Assembly (NCBI GenBank): GCA_002205965.3
Contig: NADL03000599.1
Span: 2,356,001 to 2,420,000 of the forward strand
Length of the DNA: 64,000 bases
Direction: 5' to 3'
DNA from: Kappaphycus alvarezii
Taxonomy: Eukaryota > Rhodophyta > Florideophyceae > Gigartinales > Solieriaceae
Shown: positions 44,567-57,603 of the stretch, in pieces
Layout: every line of letters starts with the position of its first letter
Position numbering within the stretch: the first letter of the stretch is position 1
The notes under the pieces: model-generated
The model's database searches: none
Seen by the model: the letters and a program-made list of their open reading frames with translations, nothing else
What the model was told of the DNA's origin: nothing
Translations under genes and position numbers: made by a program

Positions 44567-45551
44567 TCAGGAGTCTCCGCGCGCGAGGGTCCTGACCCAC
44601 CTTGGCTTGTCTGGCGAATCACATCTTTCCTGTAGAGGATACGCGGGACTTAGGATTGCGGTGGCTTTGACCGGGTCACGACGAAAGAAAATACCGTGTT
44701 GACAGGAGCCCCTTCCTGCCTGGTTACGCAGAGCTCTATAGATTCTGTAGTTCTGCTGGGAGCTCGTCAGACCATGAAAGAAATCTTGTAAGACATTTTT
44801 CGGTGGTACAAGAGGTTTTTTAACGGCAGTAACGGCCAATTTGAAATTATGAACTGCGTGATTAATGTTTTTACGCTTTTCCTTGTCTCCTTTTCACCAA
44901 CAGTAGCCTAAGGAACAATTTTTTCAATACTAAGGGACAATTTCTTTATGGCTTCCCATTCGTTTTAATACGAGTCCATAAAATAATCAAGCCAGAAGTC
45001 CATGATCTGCTCAGCAATTTCTTGCTTACGTACATAGCTTTTATAGCGCGACTTGAGGGTGGAGACAAATTCTCTCCAGTTTCTGATGCCATCTATATCC
45101 TCAAAATAGAAACATTCCGCGTCTTGTTTAACATTTGAAGGATAAAATAACCTTTCGGAGACCCGTTTAGTCGAAGTTCAAAGCAATGAATTTGGTACCA
45201 AGCAAGGGCCGACGGCCATTTATCTCTATTGGAGCCTCCTAATTTCTGCTTATCTCCTTTATTGTAACGTACTCGCATCTTCGAGCTTATTTTTACGTAA
45301 TAATCCTTATTCCATTTGTGAATAGGTAAGGGCAATGATGTCTCGTGGTTTGTGTGCCATGTTTCTGCAAATTGGCGGGCAGAAGTTTTATCCAGATGGC
45401 CCAGGTAGCGGTTTTGTACTCGCAAGGGGTGCGATGGGTGCGATGCAGCTTGTTCATAAGGCAAGGAATCCGTTGGAAATGGAGTCGACGATACATTCTC
45501 AACTAAACCAGGTTGCAAGTCAGAGCCAGATACTGAGACCAATTCAGACAA
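44567..45551 (-). pseudogene. Unrecognised protein relic
   Basis: The 45551-45093 frame (152 codons) reads HKWNKDYYVKISSKMRVRYN and KWPSALAWYQIHCFELRLNG. After one shift the reading continues ECFYFEDIDGIRNWREFVST, then KSRYKSYVRKQEIAEQIMDF, a stop, and later the 44839-44567 frame. The run of aromatic and charged residues looks like a folded protein of about 300 residues, perhaps a retroelement gag (the REF..TLKSRY wording). No family can be named. Confidence 0.3.
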
Positions 45552-45599
45552 AAAAAATCAGAAACATAGCACGCCCCTATGTGGCTGGCCCAAAATAGA

Positions 45600-47470
45600 G
45601 CATACTCAGATATTCCTGACGCCTTTTGTCTTATTGGTCGTTCTCTGGCCAAATTGTGAACAAGAATCGCTCTAAATTAGTTGCATGGCCATAAACATCA
45701 CTAACGACAGATACCGAATTCTCCTCAAGAAACTTCTTCACGCGCTTATAGAGTTCTTAGTTGAAAGTAATAGTAACAGCCGGAAATCTGGGACAGTGAA
45801 GTCAGATCTTTTCTTTGCCAGAGGAACGCCACCCAAAATTTCGGGAAACTCTTGACTGTGTGAACGAAAATTTTCAATAATCCGCACTTTATCGGGGTTC
45901 ATTAACTGTATTTCGTACCATGGCACCAATGTGGGTAACTGAATGCCCTTTCATGAGGCTGTATTGCTTGATGCTCAGTTGGATATGCTTTGATGTTGTG
46001 ATTGAGAGACTCTGCTGAGTTTATCTTAGTTTACGTGTCTGATATACGCTTTGTTGCGAATTAAACGGTATAACTGATAGTTTAAGTAGCTTTATGCATC
46101 CAAGTACGATTGCTCTCTATAAAACTTGACGGTAGTTGCTGTTCGATTAGACACTACTTGCAAGAATTATACTCAACTACGAATTTGGTCTCGTTTAATT
46201 TGAGCTTCTTTGTTCTCGGGAACAGTTTGAGAGCGACCCTTCACTTGACCAAAATCAAAACTGAGACAGTTTATCCTATTCTTAACAGAACCCATGAGTG
46301 TTGTTACAGCACGTATAATTTTTTCCTCACTCCAGGCCCAAATCCTGGAGCTGGTCTCTACCATGGGAATCTTGAGAGATATAACACAAAAATTTATGTC
46401 GGTCCGTTATGATGGTGTATATCTCTTCCTACGAACGATGAGATCCATGGTATCGTAGCTCTACATATATATCATTGCGCGCAAAACTGACAGATCATTT
46501 GGCCGTTGTGACCTTTCGTACAATACTGAACTCTAATTCAATTTAAATGAATAAAATACGTCATCTGATCTGGATCTGCTACACCAAACGGCCGTTCTGG
46601 GTTTGACAGTGCAATAGTGCGAATTTCTCGCATTCTGGGTACCTGAAAGTATGACGTAAAATTATCAAGGTTTGTTTCAGTAGATTGCTCAAATTATTTG
46701 CGAGTTTCACCTATATTCCTAGATATTGAATGAGTGAATTAGAACGAATAGAGAGAAAAAGACAAATTTTATGAAATACTAAAGAAAATAGTATTAGAAT
46801 TCGGGGTATAACAAACCCCGCGTTGCAGTTCTCATACGTATTCAACGGACACCTCGAAAGAGATGGTGAGGCCGAGATGGTCACATATGTCAAATTTTGG
46901 AATAGACTATTTTCCTGAGGTGACTAGGGTGCTAGCGTCCCAACCCAAATCACACTGAAATTTGATATTTCGTCACTTTTATTGAGTCGTGACAATTTTT
47001 ACGGGTCCATCCTTTTTTGAGAAAGCGATTTCAGGGTCGCATCTGTGCTTCCGAAGAGTCGCTAGCCATTTGGTCCATCTCTTTAAAATAAAATTATTGC
47101 TAACGACTTCTCGTGTAAATTTCATTTAGACGACCTAGAAATGGATTGACAGACAATTTGGCAACCCAACTTGACAATCTGTCCTGTGGATATAAACAAA
47201 TCTTGATATCGGTGCGGTGTCAATATAAGCGTTCCACTGCGCGATCAGCCCCGGTTCTACCGAGATCTGTAGCAATATTATACACCTCCGGGTGCTAACC
47301 TACTAGGGTTTACATAGGAACAAGAAATATTCTGCTTTTTCTTCGATCTTAAATTGTTGGGCAATTATTTATAAAGACCTCCCAAATCGAATGCTAGTTG
47401 GCCAAGGAAGATACTTTGGCTACAGTTTGGACCTTCTTGGATCTTCATCAAAAGTAGACGTAAAGCTAAC
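45600..47470. other. No gene recognised
   Basis: AT-rich spacer with short overlapping frames on both strands. The last 300 bp may belong to the Copia element that starts to be readable near 47480. Confidence 0.45.
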
Positions 47471-47489
47471 TGGTATTAAGTCTCTTTCT

Positions 47490-47890
47490 AGCCTTGGATT
47501 GGGAGAAAGGTGCACCAACATCTTCAGCAGACCTATCGGAATGTATTAGAGGAACACCAGAATACACCTCTTGCGATAGCCTTTACCGCATTGGTGAAAT
47601 CCCTTAACGACTCTCTCGTACCTTAAGGCCTTGTCCCCTCCGCCCTAGTGCTTGAAGAGTTTCCTCGTGTGTTTTCGAGGTTTGATGCACTCAATGATCT
47701 ACCGAAGCACAGAGAAAGAGCACAATTAGCCCACTCACCGCGTACAGAAATGGAAAATATCTTCGCCAAAATAAGAATTCGTCTCGCACTGAACCATCGA
47801 AATCCTCCTCGTGCTGATAGATTCTACCAGCCTGATGATAAAGTCCTCATCTGGAGGGAGAATATAGTGAACCACCCAATAAGTGAATAG
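47490..47890 (+). pseudogene. Copia integrase C-terminal part
   Basis: Across frames it reads LGLGER then QQTYRNVLEEHQNTPLAIAF and VPSALVLEEFPRVFSRFDAL. In the 47648-47890 frame, RERAQLAHSPRTEMENIFAK and PDDKVLIWRENIVNHPI follow. The P..LV..EFPR.F and KVL.WRE motifs identify the region. A TAG at 47888 ends the frame, and LGQFTLMETDES continues after it. Confidence 0.75.
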
Positions 47891-48279
47891 CTTGGACAAT
47901 TTACTTTAATGGAAACTGATGAGTCAGGAAAACTTGTGGTTTTTCAGGATAGAAAGATGGGCGCGGTCATATCGTTCAATGAAGCTCCCAAGTTAAGCGA
48001 TACTTGACCTCTAACTTCGACGAATCTTTTCAATGGAACTTGCCATTGCTTCGTGACTGACCTTAATCGAGGAATGAGTGAGTTCTTAGCTACTTCCGCT
48101 GATCTTGAAGTCAATCATGACACTCTCTTAACAGAGATTATCAACCCGGAGAATCATAGAACACGTTCTCTTGAGATGACTGGGGATAAAAATACTAAAG
48201 TCAAAAGCGGTCTGCGGCGGCGAACCTTTAAGTTGATACTGTGAGACGACCTACCTCCGCACGGAAACATTCTTCCCGT

Positions 48280-49065
48280 TAGACTTTCATTGTCTATCAC
48301 ATATGTTGAGGACGTAAAGATGAATTGTAAGGTGAGATACGTGATTAGTGGCCATAGGGACAATTACAAAGATCTTGTGATGCACTCGACGTCTACACTT
48401 CTGCCACATTCTACGAGGCTCCTTCTTGCACTCGCTTCTATTTTCTGTTTCGACATATGGACTTCCGATGTACGTCAGGCATAGTCCGCTGAGACATTAG
48501 TACGAGACATATTCATCGGAGAGCCAGTACCATACCTCGAGCTCGACCCATCTCAGTGCTTGAAAATAGTCAAGCCTATTTACGGTCTCTACGATTCAGG
48601 AGACCTATGGCATGATACGCTAACAAGACATCATCGCGAAGATCTAGGGATGAAATTTCTCCGATCTGATCCTTCTCTCTCCACGCTGGTCAAAGACGGT
48701 ATCGTAAATGGATTTTCTGGAGGCTATGTTGACGATATTATTGGGACTGAGGGTAGCGAATTCAAAGAATTGTCAAGAATACAAACGAAAACTTCGAAAT
48801 GACGGAGGATCAGCATTTGCCCTGTAAGTTCACGGACTTCACTCTTGTGAGAGATATGTATCGTTCATCAGTGCAAGATCAGCATGAATGTTTGAAGAAA
48901 CTCAAGAAGGTATCACTCACATCCAGATTCGAACAGTTCAGGTCCATGAGAATACAGCTGGCGCGGGTCTCAAATACCCCTCCCGACTGCTTGTTTGAGA
49001 TCGCGCAGCTGGCTCAAGTGACTGAGGGGATGTTTCCAAAGCAGTTCAAACAAATTCTTCGCAGG
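48280..49065 (+). pseudogene. Copia reverse transcriptase
   Basis: VRYVISGHRDNYKDLVMHST, then FCFDIWTSDVRQA (motif A), a TAG, LVRDIFIGEPVPYLELDPSQ, CLKIVKPIYGLYDSGDLWHD and LRSDPSLSTLVKDGIVNGFS. The active-site motif YVDDIIG at about 48728 is intact. It breaks after SRIQTKTSK (48800) and continues in other frames (DCLFEIAQLAQVTEGMF). Confidence 0.85.
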
Positions 49066-49079
49066 GCAAAAAAGTTGTA

Positions 49080-49635
49080 GGTTTTGCTATCGACAACCGC
49101 ACATCTGTAGTAGTTCCTAAGCTGAAGAAGGACACACTACGAAACATTGGTTTCGCAGATTCTTCAATTACCAACAACACATACTTATCCACGCAGCTAA
49201 GTTACGTTTGCTTTCTCTTCCATGACACAGGATCTGTCTTCCGGATATCTTTCAAGTCGTAAAAGTCAAAGCGTGTAACGAGATTTGGAATGTCGTGCGA
49301 GGTAATTGCATTCAGCGACCTTTTTGATGTTGCAGCAGTTTTAGCGGCAGAATTGGAAACTACTATTGGACTGAAGGTTCCAGTACAGCTTCTGAGGGAT
49401 ATCAAGAGTCTCTTTGATGTTATTGCTAAAGGAATTCAGAGAAGAAAATGATGCCCGAAATTGCGTCCAAAAGGTAGGCTGTCAAATACAAGGTAATAAC
49501 ATACATTTATTTCGTCCGCAGCTCGAGATTGTGGTAGATGTACTAACGAAGCCAATGCAGCAGAGTTCACTTAAATACTTCCTGAAGACCTTAATATTTG
49601 ATTTGATGCCAGAGCAGTGGATAGTGCGCACTTAA
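49080..49635 (+). pseudogene. Copia RNase H
   Basis: LRNIGFADSSITNNTYLSTQ (Asp kept in ADSS), then FRISFKS, a stop, KSKRVTRFGMSCEVIAFSDL (Glu in the CE position), FDVAAVLAAELETTIGLKVP, and later LEIVVDVLTKPMQQSSLKYF, the usual DGLTKP end. Broken by one in-frame stop and shifts. Confidence 0.8.
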
Positions 49636-49639
49636 ACAG

Positions 49640-52600
49640 GCGAAAGGTGTTTGTTTTCTTAGAAGCGGTATGTAGTAAAACTTTTTTTACCACTCCAATT
49701 CGTAAGCTGATTGAATTTTCGCCTCCAAAATTACGTAGCAGTTCTTAACTAACTTTCATTGGGAAATCATCCGTGCTTTCAACTATAAGCTTTCGTCCCG
49801 CATCTATCACAATAATATATGAGATCACTTTGGGATGGAATACATACAAAATATGAACCCCGGATACCGAATTCGCCCGGTGACGAAATGGGTTACCTTT
49901 GAAAAGGATTCTGTCAGTTTTCGGAATTTTTTTGCATCTCTCTCCATGTTCTAAAATCATGTAGAGGACGCGCTGCCTTATGAATTTTGAGAAAGTGGTG
50001 TTTTTTTATCAGTAAAAAATGTTTTGAAGAGTCTCAGCAGCACAGCACCCAGCAAAGGTGTCGACTTCATTTTTAAGGCTGCTGTGAAGAAATTTCCATT
50101 ATTCTGCTCAGCGGTTATTCTGCTCACCGAATGCCTCCCAAAACTTGCGGAAAAAATGAATCCTGACTCTGTCAATCGACTAGCGCGTACACGGACGGTC
50201 TACAGTCAAAGAATGACCTGGGTTGTCTCTGGGCCACTTCGGGGCCAAGTTTCAGAGTTTCGTTTGGATCTATGCAGTTCCATCTTGGTTTTGCCTTTTT
50301 CTTCGTAGTGATGATTCTTGGAACAGGGGATACTTTTCGTTGTTCAGCGCTCTTCGACAGCGCGCAAGTTCTCCCATTCCCGACATTCCGGGCAGCACTT
50401 GTGGTAAAAATAATTGACTCCGGTTTAGTCTCATGACAAGGTTCAGTGCCACCATCGATCCGATCGTAAGCATACAGCTTGGTTTGTTTCAATTTCAAGC
50501 CGTTCTTCGATATCAGACCATCCCAAAGACGAGAGGCCCATTGCTGAATGTTCCATCTGCTTGCTTTTTATTTTTTTGGCCTGTACTACACAACCCTTGT
50601 CAGCTATTATCATGTTTGGACCTTCGGAGATCTTCACAGCGATCAGATTGGTTCATAGGAGTCGAATTTTTGCTTGCTCGGGCGCTCCCACAAGTTTCGT
50701 TACCCTCTCTACTCTTCAACTATTACCACTATATTGTGCACGAGAAGTCCAATCGGAGGGAGTATCCATGCTCTGTGCCAATTTGTACAGTTCGGACTCA
50801 AGTCGAAGCCGGCAGACCTCCACTAACATGATTTTCTGTAATTTTGTGGTTGGATTTCTCTGGCTAAAAATATTCAATAAATTAGATCGGACGCAGTTCT
50901 TGGTCGAGCACTCGGCGCTCGTACTCATCGTATTCAGGCTGAGTGGCAGGAAAGAGATAAGATCAGAACAGAAGGAAGTAGACTACATTCGTTTTATTTC
51001 ACCCGCTAAGGTGATCCAGCTAGCCCCTTCTGTAAGTCTATATCCTTCTCCGTCCGTCATCGCTTTTGCATTTTCTACTTTTCACTATGCGCACCTTTCC
51101 TAAAGAGGAATTAGTCACTCGTTACATTGTCGTAACACGAAGCCATCGTGAGCCTACATTTGGGTTCCATCGACATACAGAAAACAGTCAGACCTTTTAT
51201 TTAATCACACTTCACAAGATATTTTCACTTTATTTTAGGGCTCTAAGAGCTCCATACAGATAACGCGTCCCATATAGAGTCACAGAGAATCGATGATATT
51301 GTGCGGTAGTTTTTTCTAGTCAAAACAAATCGAAGGATCTGGACGAGAAGTTCTCGTCTTCCATTATCACTCTCACTCCCCCGGCCATACGCTCCACACC
51401 TTCACAAAACACCTCAGTACTCCCTTTATCATTCTAACAACGGTCCTCTCCACATCGGTATTGTCCATCCTCACTCCTATCTCCTCCCAACTCCTCCACC
51501 ATCCACCCCACACCAATCCACTTTCCTTAAACGCCACAATCCCTATCCTGAAGGAAACCTTGTTGTTAGAAACCTTCTTAGGTCTCACTGTTATAGTGAA
51601 ATACTTCGGACATCCTCAAAGACGCCTTTCCCACTCAGTACATAAGTACTTCCTCTCTTTTACTGCTCGCCTTTATCCCCCATTTCCCCTGCACCCCCAC
51701 CGTCCACCCCGACACCGGCCATCAGCCCTCATTCACGCCGAAAGGCATCTTCCCAGCCTTCAAACATAACCAAAAGCATCCGCTCGAACCCATGGACTCT
51801 GCCTCTGACCTGACAGCAAAAAATGCAGATAGCCTTTCTTCATCATTTGCCTCTGTCATTCTTCCCACTATCTGCCAGCTTTCGGGCATAGTATGGTCCC
51901 AATTATCATTCTTGATCTATCCAAAGGGAAAACTTGCCACGTTCTCTAGCTGAGCACATAATTAATATCAACACCGTGCTTTTTGCGGTAATATCCACAA
52001 ATTTTTATTGCATACAAATGAATAAATCTACTAGAATAGCTCTTAAACTGCTAACAATGAGGCAACTCTTGATCATTTTGAGTCAGAGACTGATAAATTT
52101 CTGTTTTCACGTCCTGCTAAGGTGTAACGTATCGGTATTTAAACTAATTAAAATAAATACCTGCAAACTGAATGGTACAAAATTGCTCGTAATGATGAGT
52201 TGATTTTTGGGTTCATGGTGCACATGTCCTCAGAGGACTTTTATTCCCTTCATGCGATGGTGAAGGAAGAAATAAATTCCCCACTAGATCTATACAGTAG
52301 GCTTACACTTGAGTAGATTGAAAAGCGGCGAGGGCGTAAAAAGAAGCTATCATCATACGAACTTATTTTCATATATCTGAAAGCTTTGAGCGGTTTAATC
52401 TGTGAGACGGATTCTTTAATAGGTAGTTTCTCGATGCATGGAAATTGAAACCACACAGTTTGTCTTTTTTTATCATACGAAACCGGCGTCCGTTCGTGCT
52501 TTGTCACAAGATGTACAAAATGAATGGCTAAATGAAGATGATCTGAAGGCGTTTCAATTTCTTATAATATGGTTTTCACAAGTTTTGATGCTCGTTGGGG

Positions 52601-54025
52601 AATCCCTACAGCCTGCATTCTGGTTAGGATGCCACTCAGAATTTCCAGTAGTTTTGTAAAGATAACGACACAGTTATGTCATCCCTTTCAATTTTTGTAT
52701 AAATAGTTCAGTAAGGGAGGTTAAAGTTACAAATTCCGGACATCGACATGACACAGCAGCTATACAGAGGAGTCTTGTGTATCTGCGACGAAAGGAGTAC
52801 TTTTATGAAGAGTAATGGATTCCTTGTAAGCAGTTTATTTTGGTGTTGAAGATAAGGATCGGATAATAATTCTCTACAACAAAGAAACAGATTTTCCTTT
52901 TGGCCGATAAATTAGCTCAGAAGATGTCCGTTTATCCTCCGTTCCTCTCTCTGTCTATTAGAATTTGATTACGCTTCTCTGACTTCTACTATCTTTCGCT
53001 GTTATCTTTTATACGCTTTGACTCATCTTCACTTATTGTTTCTGCATTTTAAAATATCCCAAAATAAAGGAACTTTCCTTTCAAAAGATATACTTCGAGT
53101 ATTTCATTGGTTAATTCAGCTTCATTATCGCCTCCGGTAATATTCTCCTTTCTCTTTTCTATTTTTTTATTCATCGATGAAAAACTTTAGCATATCTTTT
53201 CACAACCACCTTAATGTATTTAACAGAAAGACCATCGCCTCTCATGAGTCGAAGAAGCTCTTTCAAATCAACGTGCACATGTTCAACAATTCCTCCAAAT
53301 GTCTCGAGTTTCTGCATCTTCGACAACACTTACTGAGAATTAAGCAACAGACGTTTAATATGAAGTCGTTCCTCTTCGTTTGGGCTGAACCTAATGTATC
53401 TCTCTGGGGCCTGATGGGATATGGTTTCCTTCAGATTTTTAAATATTCACATCTTCTTTACATTTTTTTGGCTACATTGGACCTGCGGATATCAATAGTA
53501 GTCGTTAGTGGCTGCGGTAGTCAACGAGGTCCGTTTTGCGGACAGATAGTGGAGATAAGCGGTGGGGGTCAAGGGAAACAGTGATGGCGCAATGATTTAG
53601 TGCCAAGGCGCCCCGTTTTGGACGAGTAAGGGCAGGTTTTCGGGGGGCATTAGGTGATAGGTATCAAGAGCGTTGCGTTAGTCGATCTAAATACAGATCA
53701 GATCCTTCTCAAGTACTTTACGTGTAAGCGACTTCTTTACACCATGAATTGGGATCGTAATACAGAATATTCAAAGTGGTTCCATTTAAGATCTATCCAG
53801 AACTATCTCGCTCTGTGGCAAGGGTGCAGGTAATTCTTAATAAATTTAATATCTCCATGGAGAAAGAAGCTTAATTCATAAATGCATGTAATCCGAAAAT
53901 GATTGGTGCTAGAAAATGTATAGGTAAAATGTTTCGTCCATATACAATTGTCACACGTGCCTCTTCAAATCCCTACCTTGCGGCTCACGCCTTAAGTATG
54001 TAGGGCATAATTTTCCTTACCTGAT
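49640..54025. other. No gene firmly recognised; pyrimidine-rich tract at 51360-51770
   Basis: Several open frames of 100-180 codons (for example 50561-51103 plus) overlap frames of similar length on the other strand, and none resembles a family. On the minus strand 50928-50172 there are short helical, charged runs that could be worn element coding. From 51360 to 51770 the plus strand is rich in C and T, with CTCC and CACC runs. From 51900 to 53500 it is AT-rich. Confidence 0.4.
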
Positions 54026-54029
54026 GATA

Positions 54030-55372
54030 AAATGCCAAGAAAGCTCCTCTGCCGTCCAAATCTGATTCGTCCCAAGAGTTTTGTTAAAGGTATCAGCCAC
54101 CATGTCAGAGGTGCTACAGTACTTGAGTTCTACTTTTCCAGTCGCCGTGTGACGGCCAACGTAGCTAAATCGAATACATACATGCTTTGCCTTCCTTATT
54201 TCATTGTTGCTCCAAGCAACAGCAACTTGGTTGTCTTCATAAATAACAGTGCTCCCGACCTGTGCCGCATCAAATTCCTCCAGTAACTTCCGTACCTACG
54301 TAACAAGCTTTTTAACCTGACCTACATACATAACCTCCGCTTCAGTCGTAGACAACGCAATATTTCATTGCTTAACCGATTTCCATGCAAGTGGTGTCCT
54401 CCCAAATTTTAAAACTTCCTCTGTCGTCGAGCGCCGTTCAGCTCTATCTCCAACCCAGTCTGAATCATGAAACACTACCAATACCTCAGGCTTCCTATGA
54501 TACAAACGTAGCGCATAGCTTGAAGTTGTCCTAAGATAACTTAAAATCCTCTTCGCAATCTTCCATCGAATCTCTGTGGGTTCTGAATTGTAACGACAAA
54601 TTAGAGTAACTGCTGCACATATAGCAGGCCCCATTCATGTGGAGATATTCAGTAGTGCACACATCAGTTCATGATACTTCCTTTCGTCTGTGGCAGGACT
54701 GCTTCTTTCAAGCTCATTCATGGCATTCTCAGTCATGGCTGTAGCCATCGGTTGACAGTCCTTCATTCCAATCCTTTCAAGTAACTCCATTACTTAATGC
54801 CTTGGAGATAGCCAAGCATGATCATCGCTTCTGATAAACTATAGCCCGAGGAATTTGTGTAAAGCTCCCATCTTTTTGGTGTCAAGATGACTGCTCAATT
54901 TCATTTTAGCTTTAGCAATACTAACTTCTGATGGACTCATGATCACGGTATCGCCAACATAAATGACTAGCCACACTGAACCTCTCCTGCACACACATTC
55001 ATCTAATATCAACGGATCAAATTTACGGACCTTCATAACCGATGAGAACTTGACATGTCACAACTTAGGCGCATGCTTCAGACCATCTAGCCATTTCTTA
55101 ATTTTGGGCACTTCTGATGGTTCTAACAGGTTCAATACAGGCATTGGTGACACATAAACATCCTCCCACATATCATCATGCGAGAAGGCCGTGCGGGTAT
55201 CAAGCTGCTCGATAAAGTATCCCCTTATAACGCATATGTCCAGGCATGTATGAAAAGTAATAAAATAGACAACTGCAGCAATCATATCGCCCGAATCTGG
55301 CTGCATAAATCCCCTAGCAACTGAGGAAACTTTATACCTACATATAATACCATCCTCAGTATGTTTCCTCAT
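54030..55372 (-). pseudogene. Copia reverse transcriptase and RNase H
   Basis: RYKVSSVARGFMQPDSGDMI and RGYFIEQLDTRTAFSHDDMW (motif A) are in the first frame. LDECVCRRGSVWLVIYVGDT gives YVGD where YVDD is required, so the second catalytic Asp position is changed. GALHKFLGL, then ICRYNSEPTEIRWKIAKRIL, VFHDSDWVGDRAERRSTTEE (RNase H Asp) and TPLAWKSVKQ. After a TAG come NIALSTTEAEVMY (Glu) and STVIYEDNQVAVAWSNNEIR (Asp). In all about five stops or shifts. Confidence 0.85.
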
Positions 55373-55429
55373 AAATATAAACCTTGTCGATACAGCTTGT
55401 ACTCTGTTTGGAGGATTGGCAACTTCGTA

Positions 55430-56217
55430 TCAATCATTCTGCCTAGGCGCTCCTTCGCTCATTTCATGTAATTTCTGCCCTCCTTACTTGAGCAGTTCCG
55501 GGAAATATTTCCGACCATATTGCACCTCTACAATAGCCCTTTTTCATTCCATTGCGGACGTCGTCCACCGTTTCGGTACCTTTCAACTAACGCCTGACCA
55601 ATCCCACGATCATTCCTTCTACCAGATGTGTAAGGACGATCGTTTCTGTCTTCATATTCCTGTAGGAGGTGGGCTGTAGTCATTTCCCAGTCCAATCCCT
55701 CTTGTGCATTCTGTGGGGAAGCTTTCGCATGACCAAACTGAGACTTGATCTTTCCATCGAACGAAGCAAGTAACATAGAAACCTGTAGATATTCACTGGC
55801 ATTACTTCACATCCCTGCAAGACGGTTCAAATTCTCCTCAAATGAATCGAAGTAGTCTTGCATCGATTTCCCCTCACAAATGATCCTTACAAGTTTGGAT
55901 TGAAGCTGCATCATGGTTGCTGTATTAAAAACTACATAAATCTCATTCAATCTAGCCCAAATATTGAAGTTATTTTACTTAAGAGGGAGACAAAATCGAA
56001 GATAATGGCCTTAAAGTCCCTGAATTAAGATGATTCTAGCCGTAGCGATATTTTGTTGCGTATTATCATCCAGTTCACCTTCAGAGGACAACAAGTCTTG
56101 TCCGATCATTGAAAACATCCCATTTTCCAGCGGGACTTCCTCTTTATGAGCGTTTCAAAGATGATAGTCCTCTCTTGGCCTGCCACTGAAGTCGTGGATT
56201 TTCGTAAAGTCTTCCAT
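55430..56217 (-). pseudogene. Copia gag (UBN2 type)
   Basis: MEDFTKIHDFSGRPREDYHL at the start, then shifted frames with NIATARIILIQGL, IWARLNEIYVVFNTATMMQL and SMQDYFDSFEENLNRLAGM. The 55776-55528 frame gives VSMLLASFDGKIKSQFGHAK, WEMTTAHLLQEYEDR and an Arg/Asn-rich tail. These are the L.Y.....L.....M and LLQEE motifs of Copia gag. Confidence 0.75.
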
Positions 56218-56219
56218 TG

Positions 56220-57600
56220 TGAAATTGATACAAAGAAAGAACTCAAAGCTCCTCAAAAATCAGCAGAAGGACGTTGATAGTTGAAAAGTTGATCGATGAG
56301 GGCAAAAAAACGCCTTTAAATGACTTATGCGTTTCTATAAGCCCATAACCAGCTCCAGGTTGGTGTTCAATCCCTCTTCTTATCCTTTTGATCACCGAAG
56401 GGATCAGCCTTACTGTACTTAATGTAGCATGAGTAAACAGATAAACACTATCCCATTCTACTTTTCTCTACATCCTTTTACATGTTCAAACTGTACTCAT
56501 TGCCGTAAACTGCTAACGATACTGTTATTATGAAACGTTTTCTGATGCTATCGTTGTATACACTCTCATTGACGCATTCAAGATTGACAATTTGTTCGAT
56601 TACATTATCCTGATATAATATCTTGTTGTATACTCATATGCAAATTTATCATCATGCACTACTCCGTAAACCATCAATAGAATGCCTCGTGTCCAACACT
56701 TGCGTGTATATAGCCTTCATCCTGACGTCTGCTCCATAGATGCATGCCTTATCGTGGCATATCTCACCACATTACGGTCACACGATGCCGAAGAATGCCG
56801 CATACATGCTAAACATGCATGTTCAAGCAAAACTAACGCGTGTAACCCCATATACTTTAGAATAACGAAGAGCATATTAGTAGAGGTTTTCGGATAGCAT
56901 CCTGCTATAACGGAAGACTCGCACCTGGCTTTTAATTAAAATAAGACTGAGGACAGCAGATAATTATTCGCCGGTGCCAATTTTACTGTTGGGTGTTCCA
57001 TTTCTCTTATGGGAAAGGACTTGAAAATTACCTTACAGTTCTAATCATTGCAGCAGCAGCTGGACACGTGTTGGGGCCCTGGGTTTTTTTGAAGAGACTT
57101 CTTAAAAGAAGAAATGGCTCTAGAGGTTGAGTGAATACATAAAGAGAGATGACTTCTGAGTTTGGTTGTTATTTATCAGAGATGATTTGCTCAACGGGCA
57201 AAAGTTTACTGTTAGTATGTAAATGTCTCAATGGGTTCTGGTACGATATCTTTTGCGACAGAGTACATTCAGCGCCATAAAGATGGAATTTTACCAGAAA
57301 GAAACTTTTCCATTTCTTTTAGAAGACGTAAATCAAAATGTGGGTTTAAATGGCTTCAAAAGGCTTCCCTTGGGAATTTGAAGTAGTTCAGCTTCTGCAA
57401 ACACAATTCACTTCTTGAAAGCTCGTGAAAGTACAATCAATAAGTTCTGTCGTATCAAAGTCCGGAAAATCGTGATCTCATTTAGCAGAAGTGCAGAGTT
57501 TATTTTTCATATAAGACTCTGAATATGGTCCATTTTATGTTTCTCTGTCGGTTTCTTACAGGGAGTAAGAAATCGCAACCTCTGACCATATTCTTTGGAC
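56220..57600. other. No gene recognised
   Basis: AT-rich spacer. The only frame above 60 codons (56682-56897) shows no recognisable family. Confidence 0.45.
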
Positions 57601-57603
57601 TAG

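Larger units (their letters stand above)
47480..49635 (+). mobile_element. Ty1/Copia retrotransposon pol relic (same type as the one at the left edge)
   Basis: Integrase C-terminus, reverse transcriptase and RNase H follow in Copia order on the plus strand, separated by stops and shifts. Gag, protease and the integrase core are not readable. LTRs were not found. The wording of each domain matches the Copia group seen in fungi and oomycetes. Confidence 0.75.
54030..56217 (-). mobile_element. Ty1/Copia relic with internal deletion (gag joined to reverse transcriptase)
   Basis: From the ATG at 56217, a UBN2-type gag reads to about 55430. It is followed within about 60 bp by reverse transcriptase and RNase H. 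Protease and integrase are missing, so an internal deletion joined the two parts. No LTR was found. This Copia differs from the other two in the window and resembles the plant/algal type (DVRTAF, SKKQ-like motifs). Confidence 0.8.

Noticed and set aside
50561-51103. 180-codon plus-strand frame
   Set aside because: No recognisable domain, and overlapping frames of similar length exist on the other strand; not enough to call a gene.
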